The position numbers and the translations under genes were made by a program. The notes under the pieces were generated by a model that searched no databases, was not told the origin of the DNA, and saw nothing but the letters and a program-made list of their open reading frames with translations. Shown here piece by piece: positions 52,128-62,771 of a stretch of DNA of 64,000 nucleotides. This stretch comes from Paenibacillus sp. FSL R7-0345. GTDB lineage: Bacteria; Bacillota; Bacilli; Paenibacillales; Paenibacillaceae. The stretch covers positions 6,915,604 through 6,979,603 of the forward strand of contig NZ_CP152002.1 in the NCBI RefSeq assembly GCF_038595055.1, written 5' to 3'. The number at the start of each line of letters is the position of its first letter. Position 1 is the first letter of the stretch.

Positions 52128-53294
52128 TTATCTGCTGCTGCGGGCCCGGCCGTATAACTCCTCCATGGCATCCAGCATTCTGTTTATATCATGCTCAGTT
52201 GAGCTGATGCCTACACTTGCTCTGACAGCCCCGCTCTCCAGCGTGGCAGCTGATTTATGGGCTAAAGGAGTGCAGTGCATGCCGGCCCTTACAGCAATGT
52301 TATACTCACGGTCCAGCCGGTGGGCAATCGCTGCTGATTCCTGTCCGTCGATTGTAAAAGACACTATTCCTGTCCGCGGAGCCCCTAATTTGGGTCCAAT
52401 CAGCCTTAGGCCCGGAATTGCCGCTAAACCTTCCATCAGCTGCTGGGTCAGCAGCCATTCCTGCTGATGGATATTATGTGTGCCCAGGGACTTTATTTTA
52501 CGTACCCCCGCCAGTAACCCGGCAATGCCGACTGCGTTCTGGGTTCCTGCCTCATAACGGTCAGGGCGGACAGTCGGCTGCTCACTGCTCTCAGACTGGC
52601 TGCCGGTTCCCCCATGCATTAAAGGTTCAAGTTCAAGCTCCGGTGAAATATAGAGTCCCCCTGTCCCCTGTGGTCCAAGCAGGCCCTTGTGCCCCGGAAA
52701 AGCAAGCAGATCAATATTCATCCTTTGCACATCAATGTCTAGTGCTCCGGCACTTTGTGCAGCATCCACCAAAAAAACGGCCTTATGCGCTTTTACGATT
52801 TCGCCAATTTCACCTACAGGGAGAATGCTTCCCAGCAGATTTGAGCTATGGTTGCAGATCACCATTTTGGTATTAGATCTAAACAGCTGTTCGAGCTCCC
52901 GCAGGTTCACCTGCCCTTCTTCATTCACACACACATAATCAACCTCTATACCAGCTGTTCTGCGCAGGTATTCCAGCGGACGCCGCACCGAATTGTGCTC
53001 AGTCATGGTTGAGATGACATGATCCCCTGCTTGAAGCGTACCTTTAATAGCCATATTAAGCCCCATAGTCGTGTTATGGGTAAAAGCAATATCCTGCGCA
53101 TTAGATACCCCAAACAGGTCAGCAAGCATGCTGCGCGTTCTCACAAGCACTCTACCTGTCCCTATGGCCAGCGAATGGTTGCCGCGTCCTGCATTGGCTC
53201 CTGACTGTTCCAAGGCCTCCATCACCGCTGCAGCTACCTCTGGCGGCTTAGGCCATGATGTAGCCGCGTGATCTAAATATACCAATGTGTCCAT
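52128..53294 (-). CDS. Class V aminotransferase / cysteine desulfurase
   Basis: The 388-aa PLP enzyme resembles the Csd/SufS-like cysteine desulfurase group. It starts VYLDHAATSWPKP; THNTTMGLNMAI and VDAAQSAGALDID contact the cofactor, and K203 in FPGHKGLLGPQG is the Schiff-base lysine. A cysteine in AGMHCTPLAHK may be the persulfide carrier. GGAGG is 6 bases before ATG 53294; an ATG three bases upstream is too close. It follows the parB terminator and probably has its own promoter. Substrate is not proven. Confidence 0.9.
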   Translation of the reverse strand: MDTLVYLDHAATSWPKPPEVAAAVMEALEQSGANAGRGNHSLAIGTGRVLVRTRSMLADLFGVSNAQDIAFTHNTTMGLNMAIKGTLQAGDHVISTMTEHNSVRRPLEYLRRTAGIEVDYVCVNEEGQVNLRELEQLFRSNTKMVICNHSSNLLGSILPVGEIGEIVKAHKAVFLVDAAQSAGALDIDVQRMNIDLLAFPGHKGLLGPQGTGGLYISPELELEPLMHGGTGSQSESSEQPTVRPDRYEAGTQNAVGIAGLLAGVRKIKSLGTHNIHQQEWLLTQQLMEGLAAIPGLRLIGPKLGAPRTGIVSFTIDGQESAAIAHRLDREYNIAVRAGMHCTPLAHKSAATLESGAVRASVGISSTEHDINRMLDAMEELYGRARSSR

Positions 53295-53315
53295 CATCCA
53301 CCTCCTTTAAAAGTG

Positions 53316-53367
53316 TAAAAAACATACCCCTCCATATCCGTGTTAGGGATACCTCAGGATATGTTTT
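53316..53367 (-). terminator. Terminator of parA-parB
   Basis: AAAACATA and its complement TATGTTTT flank a long partly paired loop at 53319-53367. On the minus strand a T run follows. Confidence 0.6.
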
Positions 53368-53386
53368 CGCGTTTGCATATTTAGAA

Positions 53387-54221
<835 letters not shown>

Positions 54222-54229
<8 letters not shown>

Positions 54230-54983
54230 ATGAAACCACTTCCTTTGCCAACTCTAAGTACACTTCTGCTCCCTTGGAACGGGGATCATAAGTAATAATG
54301 GATTGTCCATGTGAAGGAGCTTCACTAAGACGGACATTGCGGGGAATAATCGTTCTATATACCTTCTCTTGAAAGTACTTTTTAACCTCTTCAATAACCT
54401 GTATCCCCAGATTTGTCCGGGCATCCAGCATAGTCAGCAATACACCTTCAATGCTTAAATGAGGATTGAGATTCTTCTGCACCAGGCGTACCGTGTTGAG
54501 CAATTGGCTCAGCCCTTCGAGTGCATAATACTCGCATTGAATTGGAATGATTACCGAGTCAGCTGCAGTCAGCGAGTTAATAGTAAGAATACCGAGAGAT
54601 GGAGGGCAATCAATGATAATGTAATCATAGTTGCTTTTTACGGTATTCAGCGCTTTTTTGAGCTTCAATTCCCGTGAAATTGTTGATACCAACTCAATCT
54701 CTGCACCAGCCAGCTGAATCGTTGCCGGTATAATATGCAGCCCATCTATTTGGGTATGCAGAATTGTCTCCTGCGGATTAACCTCATTAATAAGAATATC
54801 ATAAATGCAATTCGCTACATCCGCTTTGTTGACGCCAACGCCGCTTGTAGTGTTGCCTTGCGGATCAATATCGACAAGAAGCACTCTCTTCCCCAGTTTA
54901 GCCATGCCGGCACCCAGGTTGACAGAGGTTGTCGTTTTTCCGACTCCGCCTTTTTGATTTGCAATGGCAATAATCTTGGACAC
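54222..54983 (-). CDS. parA: Chromosome-partitioning ATPase ParA (Soj)
   Basis: The 253-aa ATPase has the deviant Walker A NQKGGVGKTTT at about 9-19, with the signature lysine, plus DIDPQGNTTSGVG and IIDCPPSLG. It binds DNA as an ATP dimer and, with ParB, moves origins and controls DnaA. It precedes and overlaps parB. The next gene upstream, noc, is separated by a terminator, so parAB has its own promoter in the 55000-55130 region. Confidence 0.97.
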
Positions 54984-55133
54984 TTATTTCACCTCGAATT
55001 GTTAGAAAGAATCATCTTGTAGTTCGTGAAGTTGTAACGTATTGAACGGCAACAGTTATGCGAGAAAATAGACAAATATACATATAGTAGCTTCAATAAT
55101 TAGTATACAGCGGTACAATCCGCATGCAGTCAC

Positions 55134-55168
55134 AGAAAAGGCGGCCAATCACCTCAGGGCCGCCTTCA
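55134..55168 (-). terminator. Terminator of noc
   Basis: AAGGCGGCC (55138-55146) pairs with GGCCGCCTT (55158-55166); on the minus strand TTCTG follows. Confidence 0.8.
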
Positions 55169-55182
55169 GCTTTTGAAACAAT

Positions 55183-56001
55183 TTATCGTTTAGGGATCTG
55201 AATCACAATCTCATAATGGTCACCACGGTCATTTTCCGAAGTCTTAATCTCCATTCCTGAGCCTGTTACCATATCAATGGATTGACGAATTGTATTAAGA
55301 GCTAGACGAACATCCTTAGTGTAGGAAACCCGTTTTGATTTTTTGGTAGTCTGGCTAAGTGCCTTGTAGAAAGCAATACGCGCTTCTGTCTGCTTAACAT
55401 TCAGTTCCTTAGAGATGATCTCTCCCAGCACCTTAAGCTGCATCTCTACACTATCCAGGGAAAGTAAAGAACGGGCGTGCCGCTCCGTGATCTGCCGCTC
55501 CATAAGCGCTGTCTTCACTTCTTCCGGGAGCTGCAGCAGGCGGATCTTGTTGGCGATTGTGGATTGGCTTTTACCTAAACGCTGGGCTAGGCTTTCCTGA
55601 GTCAGTTGATGAAGATCAATCAATTTCTGATAAGCAATTGCTTCCTCAATAGAAGTCAGACCCTCACGCTGTAAATTTTCAATTAGAGCGATTGAGGCAG
55701 CTTGGGAATCATTGAACTCGCGGACGATCGCTGGAACGGTATCCAAGCCGAGCTTTTTGACCGCGCGCCAACGCCGTTCCCCGGCAATAATCTCATACTG
55801 GGAATCGCGTACGCGTACAACAATCGGTTGAATCACTCCGTGAGTTTTGATGGTCTGACAGAGCTCGTCGATCTTCTCGTCATCAAAAATCGTCCGGGGC
55901 TGATAAGGACTGCTGATAACCTCATGAACCGGGATTTGTTTGACCTCTTCTCCGCTGCTCCGCTCGCTAAATCCAAAAAGCTTGGTGAATTGTTCTTTCA
56001 T
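55183..56001 (-). CDS. noc: Nucleoid occlusion protein Noc
   Basis: The 272-aa ParB paralogue binds DNA and prevents the division septum from cutting the nucleoid. The start MKEQFTKLFGF is an amphipathic membrane-targeting helix as in B. subtilis Noc; this supports ATG 56001 over the longer frame to 56016. IVVRVRDSQYEIIAGERRWRA is the CTP motif and TSIEEAIAYQKLIDLH precedes the DNA-binding domain. Order noc-rsmG-mnmG is conserved. Confidence 0.94.
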   Translation of the reverse strand: MKEQFTKLFGFSERSSGEEVKQIPVHEVISSPYQPRTIFDDEKIDELCQTIKTHGVIQPIVVRVRDSQYEIIAGERRWRAVKKLGLDTVPAIVREFNDSQAASIALIENLQREGLTSIEEAIAYQKLIDLHQLTQESLAQRLGKSQSTIANKIRLLQLPEEVKTALMERQITERHARSLLSLDSVEMQLKVLGEIISKELNVKQTEARIAFYKALSQTTKKSKRVSYTKDVRLALNTIRQSIDMVTGSGMEIKTSENDRGDHYEIVIQIPKR

Positions 56002-56249
56002 TCCGTCCATAACCACCTAGTTTCAATATAGTACGATCCTCTTAACCTAGCCTGGCACAAGCTTATCGTACAGCCTTCTCTAAAATCTGATACTATATTA
56101 TTCTATCACTTTTCCTCTGATAATCATATTCTCCGTAAAGACCTATTTTTCCTGCCTTTTAAAATAATTGAAATGTTATTCATTTAAATAGAACGAATGA
56201 TTTTATGTTTTGGGCTTTGCCGTGACTCCAGAGAATGTGTGGACTTCCG

Positions 56250-56320
56250 GCCGCTGTTGTCTGCAGATTTCTCGATTTATGCCGTTTTTAACGGTAGAAA
56301 TCCGCAGACAGCTTATGCTT
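56250..56320. repeat. Inverted repeat in the noc-rsmG intergenic region
   Basis: TGTCTGCAGATTTCT (56258-56272) recurs inverted as a 14/15 match at 56296-56310, with an inner CCGTT-TTT-AACGG hairpin (56282-56294). The flanking 56190-56400 is low in coding potential and resembles dispersed Paenibacillus intergenic repeats. The gap 56002-56522 holds this, a terminator and a parS site, and no gene. Confidence 0.5.
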
Positions 56321-56443
56321 CCGAAGTGAGCTTTTCTGCGAAAAGCTTTCAGGCGGTCACTACCGCTCCTACAGCTCCAAAATTCCCCTCCGCCACTTTT
56401 CCCTTTATTTATTCTTTAGTTCAACCTATAGCATTTTCAGACA

Positions 56444-56473
56444 AAATAAAAAGCCCTTAGCAACTAAGGGCTT
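56444..56473 (-). terminator. Terminator of rsmG
   Basis: AAGCCCTTAG (56451-56460) pairs with CTAAGGGCTT (56464-56473) and a minus-strand TTTATTTT follows. Confidence 0.85.
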
Positions 56474-56505
56474 CCTATCAAACGAGCTAATAAATTGGAT
56501 AAAAA

Positions 56506-56521
56506 TGTTTCACGTGAAACA
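56506..56521. promoter_or_regulatory. Perfect parS site after rsmG
   Basis: TGTTTCACGTGAAACA is the exact 16-bp consensus palindrome. It sits two bases beyond the rsmG stop, giving the origin region a second ParB loading site. Confidence 0.96.
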
Positions 56522-56522
56522 T

Positions 56523-57245
56523 CTATACCAGTGGTGCTTTAGCCGGCATTCCTGCCTTGCGGGGATATTTGGCTGGTGTAGCTCCTGTCTTGCGGATCAT
56601 TACAATATGCCTCGCCGACTCTTCCACCGGAAGACTGAACGATTCAACCTTCTTCAGTTCAGCACGCAATTCCTTAAAGCTGCGCTTTGCTTCAGTCAAT
56701 TCCTCACCCGGGTCATTTCCCTTCATCGCTGCAAAGATTCCATCCTTGCGGGTAAATGGAAGGCAGAATTCATTCAGCAGGGACAGGCGGGCCACCGCAC
56801 GGGCAGTAACTACATCATATGCATCACGATGTTTCAACTGTCTTGCAATGTCTTCCGCCCGCCCATGAATCAGCTGTACGCCGTCAAGTTTCAGCGTGTC
56901 ACAGATATGCTGAAGGAAGGAAATTCTTTTGCTGAGCGAATCAACAATGGTCAGCTTGATATGCGGGAAGCAAATTTTAAGCGGAATACCGGGAAAGCCT
57001 GCACCTGATCCGATATCTGCCAGACTATTTACTTCATTTAGATCAATATAAAAGGCAAGTGACAGCGAGTCATAAAAATGCTTGGTATATACCTGATCGC
57101 GCTCCGTAATACCCGTTAAATTCATCTTCTCATTCCAGGAAACCAGCTCCTGAAAATATAGCTCAAACTGTTCAAGCTGCCGGGAAGAAAGCTCAATGCC
57201 CTTCTCCTGCAACAGAGTAACAAACTGTGTTGTTGTGCTGTCCAT
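56523..57245 (-). CDS. rsmG: 16S rRNA (guanine-527-N7) methyltransferase
   Basis: The 240-aa SAM enzyme methylates G527 of 16S rRNA; loss confers low-level streptomycin resistance. The SAM-binding DIGSGAGFPGIPL motif is at about 76-88, and VVTARAVARLSLLNE is typical. It is 3 bases downstream of mnmG, the conserved gidA-gidB order. A parS site and a terminator follow its stop. Confidence 0.97.
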   Translation of the reverse strand: MDSTTTQFVTLLQEKGIELSSRQLEQFELYFQELVSWNEKMNLTGITERDQVYTKHFYDSLSLAFYIDLNEVNSLADIGSGAGFPGIPLKICFPHIKLTIVDSLSKRISFLQHICDTLKLDGVQLIHGRAEDIARQLKHRDAYDVVTARAVARLSLLNEFCLPFTRKDGIFAAMKGNDPGEELTEAKRSFKELRAELKKVESFSLPVEESARHIVMIRKTGATPAKYPRKAGMPAKAPLV

Positions 57246-57248
57246 AAG

Positions 57249-59135
57249 TTATCCTTTCGCTGCTGTCACCCGGTTATAATGCTCTAAGTGCACAAGCAGA
57301 ATCGAAATATCAGCCGGAGTGACTCCGGCAATCCGGGAAGCCTGTCCAATTGAAATCGGCGCAATCTTGGTCAGCTTCTGCCGGGCTTCCATTGCCAGTC
57401 CATGAATTTCATTATAATTAATATCATCAGGAATCTTCTTCTTCTCCATCTTTTGCAGCTTCTCCACATGAGCCAGCTGCTTCTCGATGTATCCGGCGTA
57501 CTTAATCTGGATTTCTACCTGTTCCTTCATCTCTTCATCCAATGGTTCGGGTGAGGGAGAAATTTGGTCTACAAAGCTGTAGGCAACCTCCGGACGGCGC
57601 ATCAGGACAAGGAGGTTCGATCCGTCAACAATAGGAGCCGATTCATAAGCTGCCAAAACTTCATTAACCTCCACCGGCTTAACCTTAGTTTCCTGAAGGC
57701 GGACAATCTCACGTTCAACCGTTTCTTTCTTATGAATAAAGGCGTCAAAGCGCTGCTGCGGAATAAGTCCGATTTCATGTCCGATTGGTGTAAGACGCAG
57801 ATCTGCATTATCATGGCGAAGCAGCAGCCGGTACTCGGCACGCGAGGTAAGCAGGCGGTAAGGCTCATTAGTACCTTTAGTCACCAGATCGTCGATCAAT
57901 ACCCCGATATAACCCTGTGAACGGTCAAGCACTACAGGTTCTTTATCCTGTACCTTACGGGCTGCATTAATGCCGGCCATTACGCCCTGCCCTGCGGCTT
58001 CCTCGTATCCGGAGGTACCATTAATCTGTCCCGCAGTGAACAAGCCAGGCAGACGTTTTGTTTCCAGTGACGGCCACAGCTGGGTAGGTACCATGGCATC
58101 ATATTCAATCGCGTAACCATTGCGCATCATTTCTACCTTTTCCATCCCTGGAATGGAACGAAGCACGGCTAACTGCACATCCTCAGGCAAGCTGGTGGAC
58201 AGGCCTTGTACGTAATATTCAGAAGTGTTTTTTCCTTCCGGTTCAAGAAAAATCTGGTGCTGTGACTTGTCGCTGAAACGTACCACCTTATCTTCAATAG
58301 ATGGGCAGTAACGCGGACCTGTTCCTTCAATAATACCGGTGAACATTGGAGCACGGTGCAGATTATCATTGATGATCTGGTGCGTTACAGGCTGTGTATA
58401 GGTCAGCCAGCAGGGCAGCTGTTCATTATCCGAGAATTTGGTTTCAAAAGAGAAAAACTTCGGTTTGTCATCACCCGGCTGAATTTCTGTCTTCGAAAAA
58501 TCAATCGTATCCCTGTGTACACGCGGCGGTGTACCTGTCTTGAACCGGACCAGCTCAAAGCCAAGCTCACGCAGATTTTCGGACAAGCGTACAGAAGGCT
58601 GCTGGTTGTTCGGTCCGCTCTCATACGTCAGCTCACCCATAATAACCTTACCGCGCAAATACGTTCCGGTTGTCAAAATAACGGTTTTACTACGGTACAC
58701 TGTCCCTGTCTTTGTAATCACGCCAGCGCATTTACCGTCCTCGACAATCAGCTCCTCTACCATCCCCTGGCGAAGTGTCAGATTCGGCGTCTTCTCCATC
58801 GTTTCTTTCATGGCATGCTGATAGAGGAACTTGTCCGCCTGGGCGCGCAGCGCATGAACCGCCGGCCCTTTGCCTGTATTAAGCATACGCAACTGAATAA
58901 AGGTCTTATCAATATTGCGGCCCATTTCGCCGCCAAGCGCGTCAATTTCACGGACTACATGGCCCTTGGCCGGTCCGCCGATGGACGGATTACATGGCAT
59001 AAAAGCCACCATATCCAGGTTGATAGTAATCATCAGTGTATTGCAGCCCATCCGGGCTGCAGCCAGAGCCGCTTCGCAGCCGGCATGGCCGGCGCCTATG
59101 ACCACTACGTCATAGCTGCCTCCTTCATAACCCAT
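57249..59135 (-). CDS. mnmG: tRNA uridine-5-carboxymethylaminomethyl modification enzyme MnmG
   Basis: The 628-aa FAD enzyme, with MnmE, modifies the wobble uridine of certain tRNAs. The FAD-binding GAGHAGCEAA motif is near the N-terminus; PCNPSIGGPAKGHVVREIDALGG and NGTSGYEEAAGQG are diagnostic. AGGAGG 8 bases before ATG 59135 decides the start; a frame seven codons longer crosses it. It lies between mnmE and rsmG in one operon. Confidence 0.97.
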   Translation of the reverse strand: MGYEGGSYDVVVIGAGHAGCEAALAAARMGCNTLMITINLDMVAFMPCNPSIGGPAKGHVVREIDALGGEMGRNIDKTFIQLRMLNTGKGPAVHALRAQADKFLYQHAMKETMEKTPNLTLRQGMVEELIVEDGKCAGVITKTGTVYRSKTVILTTGTYLRGKVIMGELTYESGPNNQQPSVRLSENLRELGFELVRFKTGTPPRVHRDTIDFSKTEIQPGDDKPKFFSFETKFSDNEQLPCWLTYTQPVTHQIINDNLHRAPMFTGIIEGTGPRYCPSIEDKVVRFSDKSQHQIFLEPEGKNTSEYYVQGLSTSLPEDVQLAVLRSIPGMEKVEMMRNGYAIEYDAMVPTQLWPSLETKRLPGLFTAGQINGTSGYEEAAGQGVMAGINAARKVQDKEPVVLDRSQGYIGVLIDDLVTKGTNEPYRLLTSRAEYRLLLRHDNADLRLTPIGHEIGLIPQQRFDAFIHKKETVEREIVRLQETKVKPVEVNEVLAAYESAPIVDGSNLLVLMRRPEVAYSFVDQISPSPEPLDEEMKEQVEIQIKYAGYIEKQLAHVEKLQKMEKKKIPDDINYNEIHGLAMEARQKLTKIAPISIGQASRIAGVTPADISILLVHLEHYNRVTAAKG

Positions 59136-59186
59136 TCCAATTCCTCCTGACTGCAAATATGCAGTTAATATATATTCGTGAACCTT

Positions 59187-60563
59187 TTATTTGCCTAGAC
59201 AAAATTGTGAGAAAATCTGGTCAAGCAGCGAGTCGGCAGCGGTATCCCCGATGATCTCCCCGAGCTGCTCCCAGGCCAGACGCACGTCAATCTGGATCAT
59301 ATCAATCGGCACCAGCATCTCTGCTGCCTCATAGGCATCCTGCAGTGATTTGTGTGCTTTTTTAAGCAGAGCGATATGCCGTACATTGCTTACATAAGTC
59401 AGATCGCCTGATTCCAGCTTGCCGCCGAAGAACAGCTCTGAAATAGCCTCCTCCAGCTTGTCCAGCCCTTCCTCCTCCAGCACAGACATCGGCACAATAC
59501 TGGACTCCTCAAAAAAGGTAAGCAGCTTGGCCTTGTCCAGCTGTGGCGGTAAGTCCATTTTATTCATGATGACTAAAGCTTGTCTACCGTGGATTTGTTC
59601 CATTAGTGCCAGTTCGTCCTCATGCAGCTCTTCATTTGCATTAAGCACAAGCAGTATAAGGTCGGCATCGCTGAATGCGGCTTTGGAACGCTCCACGCCG
59701 ATTCGCTCAACCACATCCATCGTTTCCCGGATACCCGCAGTATCCAGCAGCTTCAAAGGAATATTGTTAATCGTTACATACTCTTCTATTACATCACGCG
59801 TTGTTCCCGGAATATCGGTTACAATCGCCTTGTTGTCACGGGCAAGCGCATTAAGCAAGGAGGACTTGCCAACATTAGGGCGGCCGACTATCGCCGTCGT
59901 AATGCCTTCGCGCAGAATTTTACCTTCATTGGCGGTCTTCAGCAGTTTATCAATACCGGCCATAACCAGGCTGCTCTTCTCTTTAATAAAATCTGCAGTC
60001 AGTGCTTCCACATCATGCTCAGGGTAATCAATGTTAACCTCAATATGAGCCAATGTTTCAATTAGAGTATGGCGCAATGTCTTAATCCGCTCAGACAAAG
60101 AACCGCTGACCTGCTTCAGGGCAACGGAGAAGGCCCGGTCTGACTTCGAACGGATCAGGTCAATCACCGCTTCAGCCTGGGACAGGTCAATCCGGCCGCC
60201 CAAAAATGCACGCTTGGTGAATTCACCCGGCTCGGCCAGACGGATATCCTGCTGCAGCAGCAGATCCATTACTCTTCTTACTGAAATTACCCCGCCATGG
60301 GCGCTGATTTCTACCACATCCTCTGTAGTAAAAGAACGCGGTCCCTTCATCACCGTAACCAATACCTCTTCCATCCGTTCCCCGTCCGCAGGATTGATAA
60401 TATGGCCGTATTGGACGGTATGGGAGTCAACCTCGGTAAGAGGAGCCCTGCCGCGGAATAAAGGGGCCACCTGTGATATCGCCTCCGGCCCGCTTACCCG
60501 GACAATCGCAATTCCTCCCTCGCCCAGTGCCGTCGATACGGCTGCAATGGTGTCACTAAGCAT
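59187..60563 (-). CDS. mnmE: tRNA modification GTPase MnmE
   Basis: The 458-aa GTPase partners MnmG. The folate-binding N-terminal domain and a central G domain with GRPNVGKSSLLNAL, DIPGTTRD and NKMD are visible, and the protein ends in the catalytic CLGK motif. ATG 60563 lies 9 bases after GAGGTG. It is first of the mnmE-mnmG-rsmG operon, with jag upstream separated by a terminator. Confidence 0.97.
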   Translation of the reverse strand: MLSDTIAAVSTALGEGGIAIVRVSGPEAISQVAPLFRGRAPLTEVDSHTVQYGHIINPADGERMEEVLVTVMKGPRSFTTEDVVEISAHGGVISVRRVMDLLLQQDIRLAEPGEFTKRAFLGGRIDLSQAEAVIDLIRSKSDRAFSVALKQVSGSLSERIKTLRHTLIETLAHIEVNIDYPEHDVEALTADFIKEKSSLVMAGIDKLLKTANEGKILREGITTAIVGRPNVGKSSLLNALARDNKAIVTDIPGTTRDVIEEYVTINNIPLKLLDTAGIRETMDVVERIGVERSKAAFSDADLILLVLNANEELHEDELALMEQIHGRQALVIMNKMDLPPQLDKAKLLTFFEESSIVPMSVLEEEGLDKLEEAISELFFGGKLESGDLTYVSNVRHIALLKKAHKSLQDAYEAAEMLVPIDMIQIDVRLAWEQLGEIIGDTAADSLLDQIFSQFCLGK

Positions 60564-60641
60564 GCTGTTTCTCACCTCAATATAATGTTTAATATCTCAA
60601 GTAGACTTTATTAGTAGCCAATACATAACTTATCATCTTTC

Positions 60642-60683
60642 AAAAAAAGCAATGACCCCTTACATTGGACAAGGAGTCATTGC
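60642..60683 (-). terminator. Terminator of the rnpA-spoIIIJ-jag unit
   Basis: GCAATGACCCCTT (60649-60661) pairs with AAGGAGTCATTGC (60671-60683). On the minus strand seven T follow. Confidence 0.85.
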
Positions 60684-60697
60684 AGCATATTTAGTCT

Positions 60698-61432
60698 CTA
60701 CTTCAATGTTATAACAACACGCCGGTTTGGTTCTTCGCCCTTGCTGAGTGTATTAACCTGACGATGATCCTGCAGTCTGGAGTGAATGATCTTACGCTCC
60801 TGCGGTGACATCGGCTCAAGTACAACCTCTTTGCGGGTTCTGACCACACGGCCGGCCAGACGGTCAGCCAGCTCCTCCAGAGTCTTCTTACGGCGCTCCC
60901 GGAAGTTCTCCGCATCCAGCACCAGACGGACAAAGCTGTCAGAATAACGGTTGGCCACAATATTAGCCAAATACTGCAGAGCATCGAGAGTTTGTCCTCT
61001 TCTGCCAATCAGAAGGCCCAGATCCGGACCGGAAATTTGCAGAATGGTCGATTCCTTGGTATGAACGATTTCTACTTCAACAGTAAGCCCCATGCTCTTG
61101 GCGACATCGACAATGAAATGAACGGCCTGTTGGTAAGCTTCCTCTGCCGGTTGTCCGGAATCTTGGCGCGGCACACCGCCGCCAGCCTCCTGTTTGCTCT
61201 CTCGTGGTGACTGCTGAGGCAGTGACGGAGCACTCGCCGCTGAAGCCGGTGCGGCTTCAGGTATCAAGGTAAGCTCTACCTTGGCGCCTTTCGCACCGAT
61301 CAATCCAAGGAATCCTTTTGACGGCTGTTCAAGTACGTTAACCGTTACCCGGTCTTTTTGAACTCCAAGCTGACTAAGGCCACGTTCTACAGCTTCTTCA
61401 ATGGTTTTCCCTGTTGCGACGACTTTGCTCAT
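60698..61432 (-). CDS. jag: RNA-binding protein Jag (KhpB)
   Basis: The 244-aa protein has a Jag_N domain (KVVATGKTIEEAVERGLSQLG), an Ala/Pro/Gln-rich linker (about 80-110), a KH domain with GLLIGRRGQTLDALQ, and an R3H domain containing RVVRTRKEV with the HSRLQDH region. It binds RNA and, with KhpA, affects cell elongation. It overlaps spoIIIJ by four bases, the standard arrangement. Confidence 0.95.
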   Translation of the reverse strand: MSKVVATGKTIEEAVERGLSQLGVQKDRVTVNVLEQPSKGFLGLIGAKGAKVELTLIPEAAPASAASAPSLPQQSPRESKQEAGGGVPRQDSGQPAEEAYQQAVHFIVDVAKSMGLTVEVEIVHTKESTILQISGPDLGLLIGRRGQTLDALQYLANIVANRYSDSFVRLVLDAENFRERRKKTLEELADRLAGRVVRTRKEVVLEPMSPQERKIIHSRLQDHRQVNTLSKGEEPNRRVVITLK

Positions 61433-62334
61433 TTTGACTTTTTGGCTCCCTTCGCTTTGCCGCTATTGCCTTTTGCAGCGGGAGTAACATCCTTGCGGGC
61501 GCCTGAATCCTTGCCCTTCACAAGATTGACTTCTTTGCTGTTACCGGCACCTGCGACAGCCAATGTGGTCTTATCGTTGTTGCGGTATAAGAAGTAGTTC
61601 TGAATGATGGTGTAAAGGTTACTATAGAACCAGTACAACGGCAGCGCTGAAGGGAAGTTGTATGACATGATGAAAATCAGAACCGGGTATACCATCATCA
61701 TGAACTGCATCGGACCCTGCTGCTGAACCGGATTCATCTTGGTCATCATCCGGGTCTGAAGGAACGTAGTAGCCGCAGCTAACAGCGGCAGTATAAACAA
61801 TTTATCCGGTTCGCCGAGCTGGAGCCACAGGAACGAATGCAGGCGCAGATCCGGATTATAGTAAATCGAGTTGTAAAGCGCGATAAAAATTGGCATTTGC
61901 ACAATCAGCGGCAGACAACCCGCCATTGGATTGACTTTGTTCTCCTGGAAGAGGCGCATCGTTTCCTGCTGCACCTTTTCAGGCTGATCCTTATATTTTT
62001 TCTGGATTTTCTGGAGTTCCGGTTGAATGGCCTGCATCGCACGCGAGCTTCTTACCTGTTTCATGGTAAGCGGCAGAATCAGCGTGCGGACAATGATAAC
62101 CATTACAAGGACTGCCAGTCCATATTGTCCGTTAAACCAATTAGCAAACGTATCCAGCGCTATGGCGAAATAATATACCACATTACTTTGCCAGAAGCTT
62201 CCGTTTTTTAAATCCTCCGTAGTATGCGTCACTGTAGTCGACGACGGAGAGCATCCCGACAGAACAGCGATCATCAGAATCATTAACCCGAGGAGAAGAA
62301 ACATTTTTCCTCGTCTAGTCTTCAATAGAGACAC
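61429..62334 (-). CDS. spoIIIJ: Membrane protein insertase YidC/SpoIIIJ
   Basis: The 301-aa lipoprotein has lipobox L-S-G-C (C28) and about five membrane helices. It inserts proteins into the membrane and, in sporulation, is needed for forespore signalling. Family marks are VRTLILPLTMKQVRSSRAMQ, GCLPLIVQMPIFIALY and LPLYWFYSNLYTIIQN. The C-terminus is basic. It overlaps jag and lies 86 bases after rnpA. Confidence 0.95.
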   Translation of the reverse strand: MSLLKTRRGKMFLLLGLMILMIAVLSGCSPSSTTVTHTTEDLKNGSFWQSNVVYYFAIALDTFANWFNGQYGLAVLVMVIIVRTLILPLTMKQVRSSRAMQAIQPELQKIQKKYKDQPEKVQQETMRLFQENKVNPMAGCLPLIVQMPIFIALYNSIYYNPDLRLHSFLWLQLGEPDKLFILPLLAAATTFLQTRMMTKMNPVQQQGPMQFMMMVYPVLIFIMSYNFPSALPLYWFYSNLYTIIQNYFLYRNNDKTTLAVAGAGNSKEVNLVKGKDSGARKDVTPAAKGNSGKAKGAKKSK

Positions 62335-62420
62335 CTCAAAACCCCTCTCTTAAACATTGCACTGCACCGTAAATCATACCATAATTATGAAGACAAATAA
62401 ACAAGCCTGTTCAGCGGCAG

Positions 62421-62771
62421 CTACTTGCGTGAAGCCTTGAGCAGCTTGGCTTTGCGGAGCACATGAAGCGCGCTTTTTTCGAGCTCTGCATAATCCTTAT
62501 CCAGGGCTCCCTTTCTCACGATAAACACCAGATCCAGCCCGCCGGCTATTTCCGGCTCATGATGGCGGACAATCTCTTTCACCAGCCGTCGCATGCGGTT
62601 TCGCACGACAGCGTTTCCGACCTTTTTGCTGACCGAAACACCAAGCCGGAACCGCTCTACCTCTTTTCTGCTGAACCAATACACAACAAACTGATGATTC
62701 GCAAATGACTTCCCATGGCGGTATACGCGGCTGAAGTCCGCACGGTTTCTTAATCGTAGACTTTTGTGCAC
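62421..62771 (-). CDS. rnpA: Ribonuclease P protein component
   Basis: The 116-aa protein helps the RNase P RNA process tRNA 5' ends. It starts MHKSLRLRNRADFSRVYRHGKS with a GTG start 5 bases after AGGAG. It shows the RNR-box VRNRMRRLVKEIVR and the C-terminal region. In most Bacillales it follows rpmH closely, but here 420 bases separate them, so it probably has its own promoter. Confidence 0.96.
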   Translation of the reverse strand: MHKSLRLRNRADFSRVYRHGKSFANHQFVVYWFSRKEVERFRLGVSVSKKVGNAVVRNRMRRLVKEIVRHHEPEIAGGLDLVFIVRKGALDKDYAELEKSALHVLRKAKLLKASRK

